From Pseudoduganella albidiflava (lineage in GTDB: Bacteria > Pseudomonadota > Gammaproteobacteria > Burkholderiales > Burkholderiaceae_D), in assembly GCF_004322755.1 (NCBI RefSeq), contig NZ_CP036401.1:5642001-5706000 (forward strand): 64,000 nucleotides of DNA, in the 5' to 3' direction. Of the stretch, positions 37,261 to 48,717 are shown in pieces. The translations under genes and the position numbers were made by a program. Within the stretch, counting starts at the first letter, position 1. Each line of letters opens with the position of its first letter. The notes under the pieces were generated by a model, which had not been told where the DNA came from, searched no databases, and saw only the letters and a list, made by a program, of their open reading frames with translations.

Positions 37261-38571
37261 TCAGCTCTCCCGCTGGTGCACCCGCTTGCCGGCCGAGTAC
37301 GTGGCCGCGATCACGCGGTCGTCGCCCAGCAGGGCCAGCGCGAACAGCATCTCCTCGAGGCTTTCCGTGCGGGCCGTGCGGCGCGCCAGCAACGGCGTGG
37401 CCTGCGGATCGAGCACGATGAAATCGGCCTCGTTGCCGGCGGCCAGGCTGCCGATCGTGCCGTCCAGGTGCAGGCTGCGGGCGGCGCCCAGCGTCGACAA
37501 ATAAAACATGCGCAGCGCGGGCAGGTAGCTGCCTTTCAAGCGCGCTACTTTATAGGCTTCATTCATCGTTTGCAACATCGAGAACGACGTGCCCGCGCCG
37601 ACGTCCGTGGCCAGCGCCATCAGCATGCCGGCCTTGTCGGCTTCCTCGAAATCGAACAGGCCGCTGCCCAGGAACAGGTTCGATGTGGGACACACGGCGG
37701 CGGCCGATTTCGTTTCCGCCATGCGGGCACGGTCTTCGCCATCGAGCCAGATGCAGTGGCCGAACACGGCGCGCGGGCGCAGCATGCCGTAGTGGTCGTA
37801 TACGTCGAGGTAGCTGCGCGCGTTCGGATACAGCTGCTGCACCCACCTGCACTCATCCTCGTTTTCCGACACGTGCGTCTGCAGGTAGGTGTCCGGGTAC
37901 TTCCTTGCCAGCGCGCCGGCCAGTTCCATCTGCGCCTCGGTGGAGGTGGGCGCGAAACGGGGCGTGATCGCGTACTGCGAGCGGCCGCGATTATGCCAGC
38001 GCCCGATCAGCTCTTCCGACTCGAGGGCGCCCCGCTCGGCCGTGTCGCACAGGAAGTCCGGGCAGTGGCGGTCCATCATCACCTTGCCGGCGATCATGCG
38101 CAGGCCGCGCGCTTCGCTGGCGGTGAAGAACGCGTCCACCGATTGCGGGTGCACGGTGCAATACACCAGCGCCGTGGTGGTGCCCACACGCATCAGCTCA
38201 TCCAGGAAAAACTCCGCGACGCCGGCCGCGTGGGCCGGGTCGGCGAACGCGCGCTCGGTCGGGAACGTGTACTGCTCCAGCCATGGCAGCAGGCCCGGCG
38301 CCGGCGAGGCGATCATGTCCGTCTGCGGGTAGTGGATGTGGGCGTCGATGAAGCCGGCCGTAATGATCTTGCCACGGTAATCCGTCACCGGCGTATCGGG
38401 CGGCAGCGTGTCGCGCAGCTTGTCCCAGTCGCCGGCGGCCTGGATCTTGCCATCGGCAACGATCAGCAAGCCATCCTCGTACCAGGAATGGGCGCGCTCG
38501 CTGAAGGCGGGGTCGGCATGGAAGGTCAGCAGGCCGGCGCGGTAGGCTTGCACGTTCGAGGAGGTTTGCAT
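37261..38571 (-). CDS. guaD: Guanine deaminase
   Basis: Amidohydrolase that converts guanine to xanthine, feeding xanthine dehydrogenase. It is 436 aa, normal for GuaD. The zinc site appears as GFIDAHIHYPQTDMI, then QTHVSENEDE, FGHCIWLDGEDRARM and ATDVGAGTSFSMLQTM. It starts 1 nt after the xdhC stop codon, so both are read from one mRNA. Confidence 0.96.
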   Translation of the reverse strand: MQTSSNVQAYRAGLLTFHADPAFSERAHSWYEDGLLIVADGKIQAAGDWDKLRDTLPPDTPVTDYRGKIITAGFIDAHIHYPQTDMIASPAPGLLPWLEQYTFPTERAFADPAHAAGVAEFFLDELMRVGTTTALVYCTVHPQSVDAFFTASEARGLRMIAGKVMMDRHCPDFLCDTAERGALESEELIGRWHNRGRSQYAITPRFAPTSTEAQMELAGALARKYPDTYLQTHVSENEDECRWVQQLYPNARSYLDVYDHYGMLRPRAVFGHCIWLDGEDRARMAETKSAAAVCPTSNLFLGSGLFDFEEADKAGMLMALATDVGAGTSFSMLQTMNEAYKVARLKGSYLPALRMFYLSTLGAARSLHLDGTIGSLAAGNEADFIVLDPQATPLLARRTARTESLEEMLFALALLGDDRVIAATYSAGKRVHQRES

Positions 38572-38572
38572 G

Positions 38573-39577
38573 TCAGTTCTCTTGCAGGGCGGGTTGGCGC
38601 GGCATCGCGGCGGCCGCGTGCGCCTGCGCTTCCCAGGTCATCAGTAATTGCGCCGCCACGGAGACGGCGATGGCGGCGGGTGCCTTGTCGGTAATGCCGG
38701 GCACGCCGATCGGGCAGACCATCGCATCGATGCGCTCCGCCGGCAAGCCGCGCGCCAGCAGCCGGCGTTCGAACAGCACCCGTTTGGTTTTCGAGCCGAT
38801 CAGGCCGAACCAGCCCACGCTGTCGCGCGCCAGGATGGCGGCGGACAGGCGTTCGTCCAGCGCATGGCTGTGGGTCAGCACGAGGTAGCTGGCGCCAGGT
38901 GGGGCCGATGCTACCACGGCTTCCGGGGTATCGGTCGCTTCGACGATCACGTTGGCGGGCACCTGCGCCGGGAACATGTCGTCGCGCTCGTCCACCCACG
39001 TGACGGTGCACGGCAGCTCCGCCAGTGCCCGCACGATCGCGGCACCCACGTGGCCGGCGCCGAACAGCACCAGGTGCGCCGCCGGGGCCGCGACCGGGTC
39101 GACCAGCCAGCCCTCGGGCAGCACGATGGCGCTGGAGGTGCGCGGGAAGTGACGCGGCACATCCAGTTCGCCCGCGACCAGCGTGCCTTCCGCATCGAAC
39201 ACCGCGTTGCGTGGCCGGCCGGCGATCGACGCGACGCGCCAGAAGTCGCTGGTCCTGTCGCCACGCAATACAGTGAGCATCTCGGCGACGGAGTCCGTCA
39301 CCGGTTCGAACAGCAGCCAGACGACGCCGCCGCAGCACTGGCCCAGGCTGGGGCCGAGGCCGAAGCGCTCATGGCGCACCTCGGTGGCACCGGCGGCCAG
39401 CATCTCGCGGGCGATCTCCACCGCGCGCAGTTCCAGGTGGCCGCCGCCGATCGTGTCGTGCAGCGTGTTTTTCGTCACGAGAAACTTCGCGCCCGGCTCG
39501 CGCGGCGCCGATCCCTCGACCCGCGCCACCGTTACCAGCACCGCCGGTGCGGTGGTTGTCGTCAGCCATTCGTTCAT
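38573..39577 (-). CDS. xdhC: Xanthine dehydrogenase accessory protein XdhC
   Basis: Molybdenum-cofactor chaperone that sulfurates and inserts the cofactor into XdhB. It is 334 aa. The XdhC/CoxI N-terminal domain has GGGHLELRAVEIA and LGPSLGQCCGGVVWLLFEP; the C-terminal Rossmann domain has VLFGAGHVGAAIVRALAELP and the end region GLIGSKTKR with GVPGITDKAP. It lies downstream of xdhB, with a palindromic repeat in the 132-nt gap. Confidence 0.95.
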   Translation of the reverse strand: MNEWLTTTTAPAVLVTVARVEGSAPREPGAKFLVTKNTLHDTIGGGHLELRAVEIAREMLAAGATEVRHERFGLGPSLGQCCGGVVWLLFEPVTDSVAEMLTVLRGDRTSDFWRVASIAGRPRNAVFDAEGTLVAGELDVPRHFPRTSSAIVLPEGWLVDPVAAPAAHLVLFGAGHVGAAIVRALAELPCTVTWVDERDDMFPAQVPANVIVEATDTPEAVVASAPPGASYLVLTHSHALDERLSAAILARDSVGWFGLIGSKTKRVLFERRLLARGLPAERIDAMVCPIGVPGITDKAPAAIAVSVAAQLLMTWEAQAHAAAAMPRQPALQEN

Positions 39578-39621
39578 GATTCAATCCTCAATCAGGGTAG
39601 TCAAATGCCCTGATTCACTTA

Positions 39622-39690
39622 CCAGCACCCCAAGTGCAGAGTCTGGGGTCAGACCCGCCGGGTCTGACCCCGGGTTTTGCTTTGGGGTGA
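39622..39690. repeat. Family-B palindromic repeat between xdhB and xdhC
   Basis: The core is GGGGTCAGACCC, GCC, GGGTCTGACCCC (39645-39671); outer arms CACCCCAAGTGCA on the left and TTTGCTTTGGGGTG on the right. It is placed inside the xdh operon. Confidence 0.88.
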
Positions 39691-39709
39691 AAACGGTGAC
39701 AAGCACAGA

Positions 39710-42064
39710 TTAATTTGCAACTTTCGCGGTCACGGCATCGATCGCGCGCAGGATTTCCTCGCTGGTGGCGGGGGCGTTCAGCGGCGGGTTCACCTGGTGG
39801 TTGCCCACGGCGGAGATGGCGTCGCGGATGGCGAAGAACACCGAGAACGGCAGCAGCAGCGGCGGTTCGCCGACCGCTTTCGAGCGGTGGATGCTGTCGG
39901 CCACGTTCGGTTGCTCGAACAGGTTCACGCGGAAGTCCTGCGGGCAGTCGGAAATGCCGGGGATCTTGTACGTGGATGGCGCATGCGTCATCAGCTTGCC
40001 GTTCGCGTTCCACCACAGCTGCTCGGTGGTCAGCCAGCCCATGCCCTGGATGAACGCGCCTTCGACCTGGCCGATATCGATGGCCGGGTTCAGCGACTTG
40101 CCGGCGTCGTACAGCGCATCGGCGCGCAGCAGGCGCCATTCGCCGGTCAGCGTGTCGACGATCACTTCGGAGACCGCCGCGCCGAACGCGTAGTACGAGA
40201 ACGGATGGCCGTTCATCGACTTCGGATCCCACGACAGGTGCGGCGTGGCGTAGAAACCGTCCGACCACAGCTGCACGCGCTTCAGGTAGGCCTGGCCTAC
40301 CAGCACGTGCCAGCGGATAGCCTGGCCGTTGACATGCACGTGATCGTCCTCGAAGCGCACAGAAGCGACGTCGCCGCCATGCTGTTCGACGGCGAACTTT
40401 GCAAGACGCTCCTTGATCTGCCGGGCCGCATCCTGCGCCGCCTTGCCGTTCAGGTCCGCGCCGGTCGATGCCGCGGTGGCCGACGTGTTGGCGACCTTGC
40501 TGGTATCGGTGGCGGTGATGCGCACGTGGCACATGTCCAGCCCCAGTTCGTGGGCCACCACCTGCATCACCTTGGTGTTGACGCCCTGCCCCATCTCGGT
40601 GCCGCCATGGTTGACCAGCACCGAGCCGTCGACATACACGTGCACCAGCGCGCCGGCCTGGTTCAGGTGCGTGACGTTGAACGCGATGCCGAATTTCAGC
40701 GGCGTGAAGGCCAGGCCCTTCTTCAGCACCGGGCTGGTGGCGTTGAATTTCTCGATGGCTTCGCGGCGCGCGCGGTATTCGCTGGTGGCTTCCAGCCGCG
40801 CGGTCAGTTCCGGCAGCACGTTGCCTTCGACGAGCTGGCCGTACGGGGTGACATTGCGCTCGTCGGTGCCGTAGAAATTCAGGCGGCGGATATCCAGCGC
40901 ATCCTTGCCCAGTTCGCGGGCGATCTCGTCGATGATGTATTCCATCGCGATCGCGCCCTGCGGCCCGCCGAAGCCGCGGAACGCGGTGTTCGACTGCGTG
41001 TTGGTCTTGCCGGCGCCGGCACGGATGTCGGCATCGGACAGGTAGTAGCAATTGTCGAAGTGGCAGATCGCCCGGGTCGCCACGGGGCCGGACAGGTCGG
41101 CCGAGTAGCCGGCGCGCGACGTCATGTCCACCTTGGCGGCAACGATGCGCCCCGCGTCGTCGTAACCCACTTCGTACTCATAGAAGAAGCAGTGGCGCTT
41201 GCCGGTGACGATCATGTCGTCGTCGCGGTCGGCGCGCAGCTTGACCGGCACTTTCAGCTTGAACGCGGCCAGCGAGGCGCAGATCGCCCACAGCGCGGAC
41301 TGCGATTCCTTGCCGCCGAAGCCGCCGCCCATGCGGCGGCACTCGACCGTCACGTTGTGCGAATTCAGGCCCAGCGCATGCGCGACCAGGTGCAGCATCT
41401 CGCTCGGGTGCTGGGTGGAGCACTGCACGAACATGCCGCGGTTTTCCTTCGGGATCGCGTACGAGATCTGGCCTTCCAGGTAGAACTGCTCCTGGCCGCC
41501 GACGAACAGTTCGCCCTTGACCTTGCGCGGGGCGCGCTCGAACGCGGCCTGCGCATCGCCCTTCAGCAGCTTCATCGGCGGCAGCACGTACGAGCCCGCG
41601 GCTTTCGCCTGCTGCGGCGTGAAAATGGCCGGCAGTTCGTCGTACGTGATCACGGCCTTGCGGGCGGCGCGGCGCGCGTTGGTGTGCGTGTCGGCGACGA
41701 CGATGAAGATCGGCTGGCCCACGTATTGCACCAGGCCGGGCGACAGGATCGGATCGTCGTGGATGATCGGACCCATGTCGTTGACGCCGGGGATATCGGT
41801 GGCGGTGAACACGGCGACGACGCCCGGGGAGTTCTTGACCGGCTCCAGGTCCATGGCGGTGATGTTGGCGTGCGCCTTGGTCGACAGGCCCAGCGCGGCG
41901 TGCAGCGTGCCTTGCAGCTCGGGGATGTCGTCCGTGTAGGTGGCCTGGCCCAGCACGTGCAGCTCGGCCGATTCATGCTTGCGCGACAGGCCGACGCCAG
42001 ACCATGCGGCACCTGCCAGCTCGGGGATGGCGGCCTTCAGTTCGGGGATGGCGGGATGGTTCAT
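39710..42064 (-). CDS. xdhB: Xanthine dehydrogenase, molybdopterin-binding subunit
   Basis: Catalytic large subunit that oxidises hypoxanthine and xanthine to urate, 784 aa. The start at ATG 42064 is supported by GAGGAGA upstream; an earlier in-frame ATG would overlap xdhA. Cofactor and active-site segments are RRMGGGFGGKE, AFRGFGGPQG and TEMGQGVNTK. It partners with XdhA, encoded 10 nt upstream. Confidence 0.96.
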   Translation of the reverse strand: MNHPAIPELKAAIPELAGAAWSGVGLSRKHESAELHVLGQATYTDDIPELQGTLHAALGLSTKAHANITAMDLEPVKNSPGVVAVFTATDIPGVNDMGPIIHDDPILSPGLVQYVGQPIFIVVADTHTNARRAARKAVITYDELPAIFTPQQAKAAGSYVLPPMKLLKGDAQAAFERAPRKVKGELFVGGQEQFYLEGQISYAIPKENRGMFVQCSTQHPSEMLHLVAHALGLNSHNVTVECRRMGGGFGGKESQSALWAICASLAAFKLKVPVKLRADRDDDMIVTGKRHCFFYEYEVGYDDAGRIVAAKVDMTSRAGYSADLSGPVATRAICHFDNCYYLSDADIRAGAGKTNTQSNTAFRGFGGPQGAIAMEYIIDEIARELGKDALDIRRLNFYGTDERNVTPYGQLVEGNVLPELTARLEATSEYRARREAIEKFNATSPVLKKGLAFTPLKFGIAFNVTHLNQAGALVHVYVDGSVLVNHGGTEMGQGVNTKVMQVVAHELGLDMCHVRITATDTSKVANTSATAASTGADLNGKAAQDAARQIKERLAKFAVEQHGGDVASVRFEDDHVHVNGQAIRWHVLVGQAYLKRVQLWSDGFYATPHLSWDPKSMNGHPFSYYAFGAAVSEVIVDTLTGEWRLLRADALYDAGKSLNPAIDIGQVEGAFIQGMGWLTTEQLWWNANGKLMTHAPSTYKIPGISDCPQDFRVNLFEQPNVADSIHRSKAVGEPPLLLPFSVFFAIRDAISAVGNHQVNPPLNAPATSEEILRAIDAVTAKVAN

Positions 42065-42074
42065 GGGTGTCTCC

Positions 42075-43553
<1,479 letters not shown>

Positions 43554-43678
43554 GTTGGCCTCGCGGTGGTATCAGTTTGTAAGACTAACATTCGCGACCA
43601 ACCCACCTATAACATATTGCTGATGAGCCTTATCACCCAAACAGCATGAAGCAACTTTCCGGCCGTGCCGATTGCAAG

Positions 43679-45220
43679 TTAGGGTTTCGCGGCCTGCCGG
43701 TCGTGGAACTCGAAGCGCGCGCGGTCTTGCGGATCGTAGGCGCCGGACTGCACGTCGAGCCGCATCACGCTGGCACCCGGCTGGGTGGCCTTCGGCCAGG
43801 CCGGCAGGCCGGCGCCGTTCGGATCGCCATGCTTGATGAAGTTGGCAAAATAGCCCTGCATGGTGCGCGACACGGTGCGGTCCTCGTCCGTCCAGGCATA
43901 CACCTTGTTGCCGTCCAGGTTACCCATCGCGTATTCGATCTCCGCCGAATGGGCCGCACCGGTGGCTGCCGGCTGGCCATCGACGGTGGCCGGCCGCGGG
44001 CGGCTGTAGTAATAGCGCCACGTCGGTGCCGCTTTGGCATGCAGGTCGATCCATTTCCACGTGCCGTAGACGATCCAGCGGTCGCTGGACAGGTCGCGCG
44101 CGGCATCGGCCACGTCGTAGTCATACACGCGGGCCGCGGCCGCCGCATCGTTACCGTAGAACTTTTTCAACACCGCCTGGAAGCGTTCCGGCGTCGGTTC
44201 CTGGTTGTCCAGGATCGCGCCGGCGTGCATTTCCTGCGAATTCCAGCCGGCCAGCAGCGGCACCTTCGCCTGGCGGCCCTGCGCGTAGGTGTCCAGCGGC
44301 GCGCGGTCGAACACGTGGCCATCGGTGACGATGCCGAACCACGGCACGCCCGGCTTGGCCTGTGCCTCCAGCAGGGCTTCGGCCGGCGCCGCGCGCAGCT
44401 CCTTCAGCGTGGCGAAGCCGGCCCCTTGCGCGAACGCCGCGCCCTGCTTTTCCGCTTCCGCCAGCGGCGGGGCACCGCGCCGGCCCAGCACCGAACCACT
44501 TTCGCCGATGGCGCGCGCGAACAGGCCCTTCGACATCGGCATGATCATCTGCGCGCTGACCGAATACGAGCCGGCCGATTCGCCGGCGATCGTCACCTGC
44601 GCCGGATCGCCGCCAAAGGCCGCGATATTCTTCTTCACCCACGCCAGGGCGGCCGACTGGTCCATCAGGCCATAATTGCCGGACGCGTTGTACCTGCTCT
44701 CGGCCGTCAGCTCCGGATGGGCAAGGAAGCCGAACGCGCCGAGGCGGTAATTGATCGTCAGCGCCACGATGCCCTGCTTCGCCATCGCCGCGCCCTCGTA
44801 GCGGGGCTCCGATCCATCGCCCGTGGCCAGGCCCCCGCCGTGGATGTAGACCAGCACCGGCAGCGCCTTCTTCTTGCCCGCGCCGGAGCTGGCCGGTGCC
44901 CACACGTTCAGGTACAGGCAGTCCTCGGACTGGCCGGGCGAGCGGAACACCATGTCGGAAAACAGCGGCAGCTGCATGCAGCGGTTGCCGAAATCCCCTG
45001 CCTGGCGCACGCCCTGCCACGGCCGGACCGGCTGCGGGGCCTGCCAGCGCAGCTCGCCGACCGGCGGCGCAGCGAACGGAATGCCCTTGAAGACGCGCAC
45101 GCCATCCTCGATGCGCCCTTCGATGCGGCCGCCGTCGACCTTGACGGTGGTGACGGGCCCAGCGCCCTGGGCGAGCGTGCTTGCGGCGGCCAGCAGGATG
45201 CCGGCGGAGGCTGCTTTCAT
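43679..45220 (-). CDS. Exported type-B carboxylesterase
   Basis: Alpha/beta-hydrolase of the carboxylesterase type-B family, 513 aa, with signal peptide 1-19 (STLAQGA). Motifs are FKGIPFAAPPVGELRW, EDCLYLNVWAP, oxyanion VYIHGGGLATG and nucleophile Ser in TIAGESAGSYS; the catalytic His is probably in AAHSAEIEYAMGN. It is transcribed towards xdhA, but nothing links it to purine use. Substrate unknown. Confidence 0.9.
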   Translation of the reverse strand: MKAASAGILLAAASTLAQGAGPVTTVKVDGGRIEGRIEDGVRVFKGIPFAAPPVGELRWQAPQPVRPWQGVRQAGDFGNRCMQLPLFSDMVFRSPGQSEDCLYLNVWAPASSGAGKKKALPVLVYIHGGGLATGDGSEPRYEGAAMAKQGIVALTINYRLGAFGFLAHPELTAESRYNASGNYGLMDQSAALAWVKKNIAAFGGDPAQVTIAGESAGSYSVSAQMIMPMSKGLFARAIGESGSVLGRRGAPPLAEAEKQGAAFAQGAGFATLKELRAAPAEALLEAQAKPGVPWFGIVTDGHVFDRAPLDTYAQGRQAKVPLLAGWNSQEMHAGAILDNQEPTPERFQAVLKKFYGNDAAAAARVYDYDVADAARDLSSDRWIVYGTWKWIDLHAKAAPTWRYYYSRPRPATVDGQPAATGAAHSAEIEYAMGNLDGNKVYAWTDEDRTVSRTMQGYFANFIKHGDPNGAGLPAWPKATQPGASVMRLDVQSGAYDPQDRARFEFHDRQAAKP

Positions 45221-45561
45221 GTTTTGTCTCCTGTTGTGGTTGTTAACGTGATGATAGCGCTATCCCCGCCTCGTGCACCAGCAGAGCTCGTGCTAAGGGG
45301 CATTGCAAGGCATCACTCCTTACGGGCCCCCTGACACAGGCTCGATAACGCCGTGTCAACTGTCGAGCTCGTGTCAGGGGGGCATTGCAGGGGTTTCAAA
45401 GAGCACCGCTCTTTGCCTGCAATGCCGTGATGCCTTGCAAGGCATCACTCCTTACAGGCACCATGACACGGGCTCTGCAATGCGTCTAGTTGCACCAGAG
45501 ACATCGATCCCGTAGAATTTGCAGCTCTGCGGCCGCGCCTGCCGCGACACTTGCCCACGCT
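45221..45561. other. 341-nt intergenic region with direct and inverted repeats
   Basis: Divergent region between the esterase and the CNNM-type gene. Most of it is the repeat structure listed below; no gene or clear promoter is seen. Confidence 0.6.
45301..45475. repeat. Direct repeat pair with internal palindromes
   Basis: TTGCAAGGCATCACTCCTTA plus one C is identical at 45303-45323 and 45435-45455 (132-nt period), and similarity continues into CTGACACAGGCTC versus ATGACACGGGCTC. Within it lie GATGCCTTGCAAGGCATC (45429-45446, perfect palindrome) and the pair CCCCCTGACAC/GTGTCAGGGGG. It resembles a small non-autonomous repeat rather than a promoter. Confidence 0.75.
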
Positions 45562-46833
45562 TTGGACAACATTCCCTTATGGGTACAGCTCGCTGTACTC
45601 GCCTGCCTGATCTTCCTGTCGGCTTTTTTCGCGATGGCCGAAACCGCCCTGATGGCGGCCAACCGGTTCCGTTTGCGCCATGAAGCGAAACGCGGCAGCC
45701 GCCGTGCGCTGGCCACGCTGTGGCTGCTGGAACGGACCGAGCGCCTCCTGTCGCTGGTATTGATCGCCAACACGCTGCTGAACGCCATGGCCATCGCGCT
45801 GGTGACGGCGATCGCCATCAACCGCTTCGGCCTCGATGAACAGGTGATCATGGTCTCGACCGGCGTGGCGGTGTTCGCGCTGATCGTGCTGACCGGGATC
45901 GCGCCGAAGATCATCGGCGCCCGCTATGCCGACCAGGTCGTGCTGCCGGCCAGCCTCGTGCTGCGCCCCCTGCTGCGCGCGGCCGGGCCGCTGATCTGGT
46001 TCGTCAACCTGTTCGTGGCAACGCTGCTGCGGGCGTTTCGCGTCAAGCCGGCCGCCAATCCCCACGAGGCGGGACTTTCGGCCGACGAATTGCGCTCGCT
46101 CCTGCTGGAAGCGGGCAATTTCATGCCGCCGCAGCACCGCAGCATCCTGCTCAACCTGTTCGACCTGGACAAGATCTCGGTCGAGGACGTGATGACGCCC
46201 CGCGCGCAGATCGAGGCGCTTAACCTCGCCTTGCCCGCCAGCGAAATCCGGCGGCAGCTGACGGCATGCCGGCACACCAAGCTGCCCGTCCACGATGGCG
46301 AGATCAACGGCATCACCGGCATCCTGCACGTGCGCCGGGCCGTTTCGCTGCTGAACGAGGAAGACGAGCTCACCGCGGAACGCATCCGCGCCCTGCTGTC
46401 CGCGCCTTATTTCATTCCGCAGGATACGGCCGTGTTCGCGCAACTGCAGAATTTCCAGGACCGCCGGGAACGGCTGGCGATCATCGTCGACGAGTACGGC
46501 GAGGTGCAAGGCCTCGTGACGCTGGACGATATCATCGAGGAAATGATTGGCGAATTCACCACGCCGGCACCCTCCGCGCCGCGGCCCGAGGCGTTCGGCT
46601 GGGACAGCGCGGGCACCTGCCTGCTCGAGGGCAGTACCGCGCTGCGCGACATCAACAAGCGGCTGGGACTAAACTTTCCGCTGGACGGGCCGAAAACACT
46701 GAACGGCTTGCTGCTTGAATACCTGCAGGACATTCCCGATGCGCCGATCTGCGTGCGCATTGGCAATTGCATCATGGAGGTTGTACAAGTGCAAAACCAG
46801 CGCGTGAAAGTCGCCAAATTGACACACCTGTGA
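45562..46833 (+). CDS. CNNM/CorC-type (HlyC/CorC) membrane protein
   Basis: Inner-membrane protein of the UPF0053/CNNM family, possibly a magnesium or cobalt transporter. It is 423 aa from TTG 45562 (MDNIPLW), chosen from the usual family start; no strong ribosome site is visible. Three to four membrane segments (residues 1-150) are followed by two CBS domains (VMTPRAQIEALNL; FQDRRERLAIIVDEYGEVQG) and a CorC_HlyC domain (GTCLLEGSTALRDINKRLG). It is located just upstream of pilB, with a 137-nt gap. Confidence 0.85.
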   Translation: MDNIPLWVQLAVLACLIFLSAFFAMAETALMAANRFRLRHEAKRGSRRALATLWLLERTERLLSLVLIANTLLNAMAIALVTAIAINRFGLDEQVIMVSTGVAVFALIVLTGIAPKIIGARYADQVVLPASLVLRPLLRAAGPLIWFVNLFVATLLRAFRVKPAANPHEAGLSADELRSLLLEAGNFMPPQHRSILLNLFDLDKISVEDVMTPRAQIEALNLALPASEIRRQLTACRHTKLPVHDGEINGITGILHVRRAVSLLNEEDELTAERIRALLSAPYFIPQDTAVFAQLQNFQDRRERLAIIVDEYGEVQGLVTLDDIIEEMIGEFTTPAPSAPRPEAFGWDSAGTCLLEGSTALRDINKRLGLNFPLDGPKTLNGLLLEYLQDIPDAPICVRIGNCIMEVVQVQNQRVKVAKLTHL

Positions 46834-46970
46834 GAGCGCGGAACGCTTTACAAAAGTGATGCCTACAGGCATCATCACTTGATTATCTCCACCGTTCCCC
46901 TGCTGTTCTTGTCGGTTTCATCGGTGTCATTCCAGTGTCCTCACTCTAGTTTCCGCATTCAGTTTCTTTT

Positions 46971-48695
46971 ATGGCAGCAGTCCAACCCACGACGGCGTCA
47001 GCGGCGCCCATGCCGGGACTGGCACGGGTCCTGGTACAGGCCGGCCGCCTGACGACCGCGCAGGCGGATGCGCTGCAAAAGCGCGCGGGCACGGACAAGC
47101 AGCCCTTCATCGACGTGCTGCTCGGCAGCGGCATCATCGGCGCGCGCGACCTGGCGGCCTTCTGCTCCGAAACGTTCGCCTACCCGATGCTGGATCTGCA
47201 CGCGATCAGCGTGGCCGCGCTGCCCCACAAGATCATCGACGAAAAACTGATGCAGAGCGGCCGCGTGGTGGCGCTGGCCAAGCGGGGCAACAAGATGTCG
47301 GTGGCGATTTCCGATCCCACCAACACGCAGGCGCTGGACCAGATCAAGTTCCAGACCGAATCGGCGGTGGAACCGGTGATCGTGCCGCACGATGCGCTGT
47401 TGCGGCTGCTGCACGAGCTCGGCAAGAGCAGCGCCCAGCTGATGGACGAACTGGCCGGCGCGGAAAGCGAGATCCAGTTCGCCGAAGACCAGGAAGCGGC
47501 GGCAACGGAGGCGCCGGCCACCGATATCGAGGATGCGCCGATCGTGCGCTTCCTGAACAAGATGCTGATGGATGCCGTGAACATGGGCGCCTCCGACCTG
47601 CACTTCGAGCCGTTCGAGAAGTTCTACCGGATCCGCTTCCGCGTCGACGGCGTGCTGGTCGAACACGCGCAGCCGCCGATCGCCATCAAGGACAAGCTGG
47701 TATCGCGCATCAAGGTGCTGGCCCGCCTGGACATCTCGGAAAAGCGCGTGCCGCAGGATGGCCGCATGCGGCTGATCGTGTCGCCCACCAAGACGCTCGA
47801 CCTGCGTATCTCCACGCTGCCAACGCTGTTCGGCGAGAAGACCGTGATGCGTATCCTCGACGCCACGCAGGCGCAGATGGGCATCGATGCGCTGGGCTAC
47901 GAACCGGAACAGCGCGCGCTGCTGCTCGATGCGATCCAGCGTCCGTACGGCATGGTGCTGGTCACGGGCCCCACCGGTTCGGGCAAGACGGTGTCGCTGT
48001 ACACCTGCCTGAACATCCTGAACAAGCCGGGCATCAATATCTCGACGGCGGAAGATCCGGCCGAGATCAACCTGCCCGGCGTGAACCAGGTGAACGTGAA
48101 CGACAAGGCCGGGCTGACCTTCCCGGTGGCGCTGAAATCGTTCCTGCGCCAGGATCCGGACATCATCATGGTCGGCGAGATCCGCGACCTGGAAACGGCC
48201 GATATCGCGATCAAGGCGGCGCAGACGGGCCACATGGTGTTCTCCACGCTGCACACCAACGATGCGCCCTCCACGCTGACGCGCCTGATGAACATGGGCG
48301 TGGCGCCGTTCAACATCGCCTCGTCGGTGATCCTGATCACGGCGCAGCGGCTGGCGCGCCGGCTGTGCGGCTGCAAGCAGCCGCTGGACATCGCCGAGGA
48401 CAAGCTCATCAGCGCCGGTTTCCGCGCCGAGGAAGTCGACGGCAGCTGGAAGCCGTACGGCCCGGTGGGCTGCGAACGGTGCAACGGCTCCGGCTACAAG
48501 GGGCGCGTGGGCATCTACCAGATCATGCCCATCAGCCCGGCCATCGAGGCGCTGATCCTGGCGCACGGCAACGCGATGCAGATCGCCGCCCAGGCCCAGG
48601 CCGAAGGCGTGAAATCGCTGCGCCAGTCCGGCCTGGTGAAAGTGAAGGCGGGATTGACCAGCCTGGAAGAAGTGCTGGGCTGCACCAACGAATAG
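46971..48695 (+). CDS. pilB: Type IV pilus assembly ATPase PilB
   Basis: Cytoplasmic motor ATPase that extends type IV pili, 574 aa. The N-terminal MshEN-type domain (about 10-170) is followed by the T2SSE ATPase: Walker A GPTGSGKTVSLY (about 331), Asp and His boxes, RQDPDIIMVGEIRDLETAD as Walker B region and GHMVFSTLHTNDA. The zinc tetracysteine region is CGCKQ ... CERCNGSG. It forms an operon with pilC (22-nt gap). Confidence 0.97.
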   Translation: MAAVQPTTASAAPMPGLARVLVQAGRLTTAQADALQKRAGTDKQPFIDVLLGSGIIGARDLAAFCSETFAYPMLDLHAISVAALPHKIIDEKLMQSGRVVALAKRGNKMSVAISDPTNTQALDQIKFQTESAVEPVIVPHDALLRLLHELGKSSAQLMDELAGAESEIQFAEDQEAAATEAPATDIEDAPIVRFLNKMLMDAVNMGASDLHFEPFEKFYRIRFRVDGVLVEHAQPPIAIKDKLVSRIKVLARLDISEKRVPQDGRMRLIVSPTKTLDLRISTLPTLFGEKTVMRILDATQAQMGIDALGYEPEQRALLLDAIQRPYGMVLVTGPTGSGKTVSLYTCLNILNKPGINISTAEDPAEINLPGVNQVNVNDKAGLTFPVALKSFLRQDPDIIMVGEIRDLETADIAIKAAQTGHMVFSTLHTNDAPSTLTRLMNMGVAPFNIASSVILITAQRLARRLCGCKQPLDIAEDKLISAGFRAEEVDGSWKPYGPVGCERCNGSGYKGRVGIYQIMPISPAIEALILAHGNAMQIAAQAQAEGVKSLRQSGLVKVKAGLTSLEEVLGCTNE

Positions 48696-48717
48696 GACTC
48701 AGGACAGGAATCAAGAC

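Noticed and set aside
43679..45220. Carboxylesterase as a member of the xanthine dehydrogenase operon
   Set aside because: The 125-nt gap and lack of any purine-related substrate argue against it; same strand alone is weak evidence.
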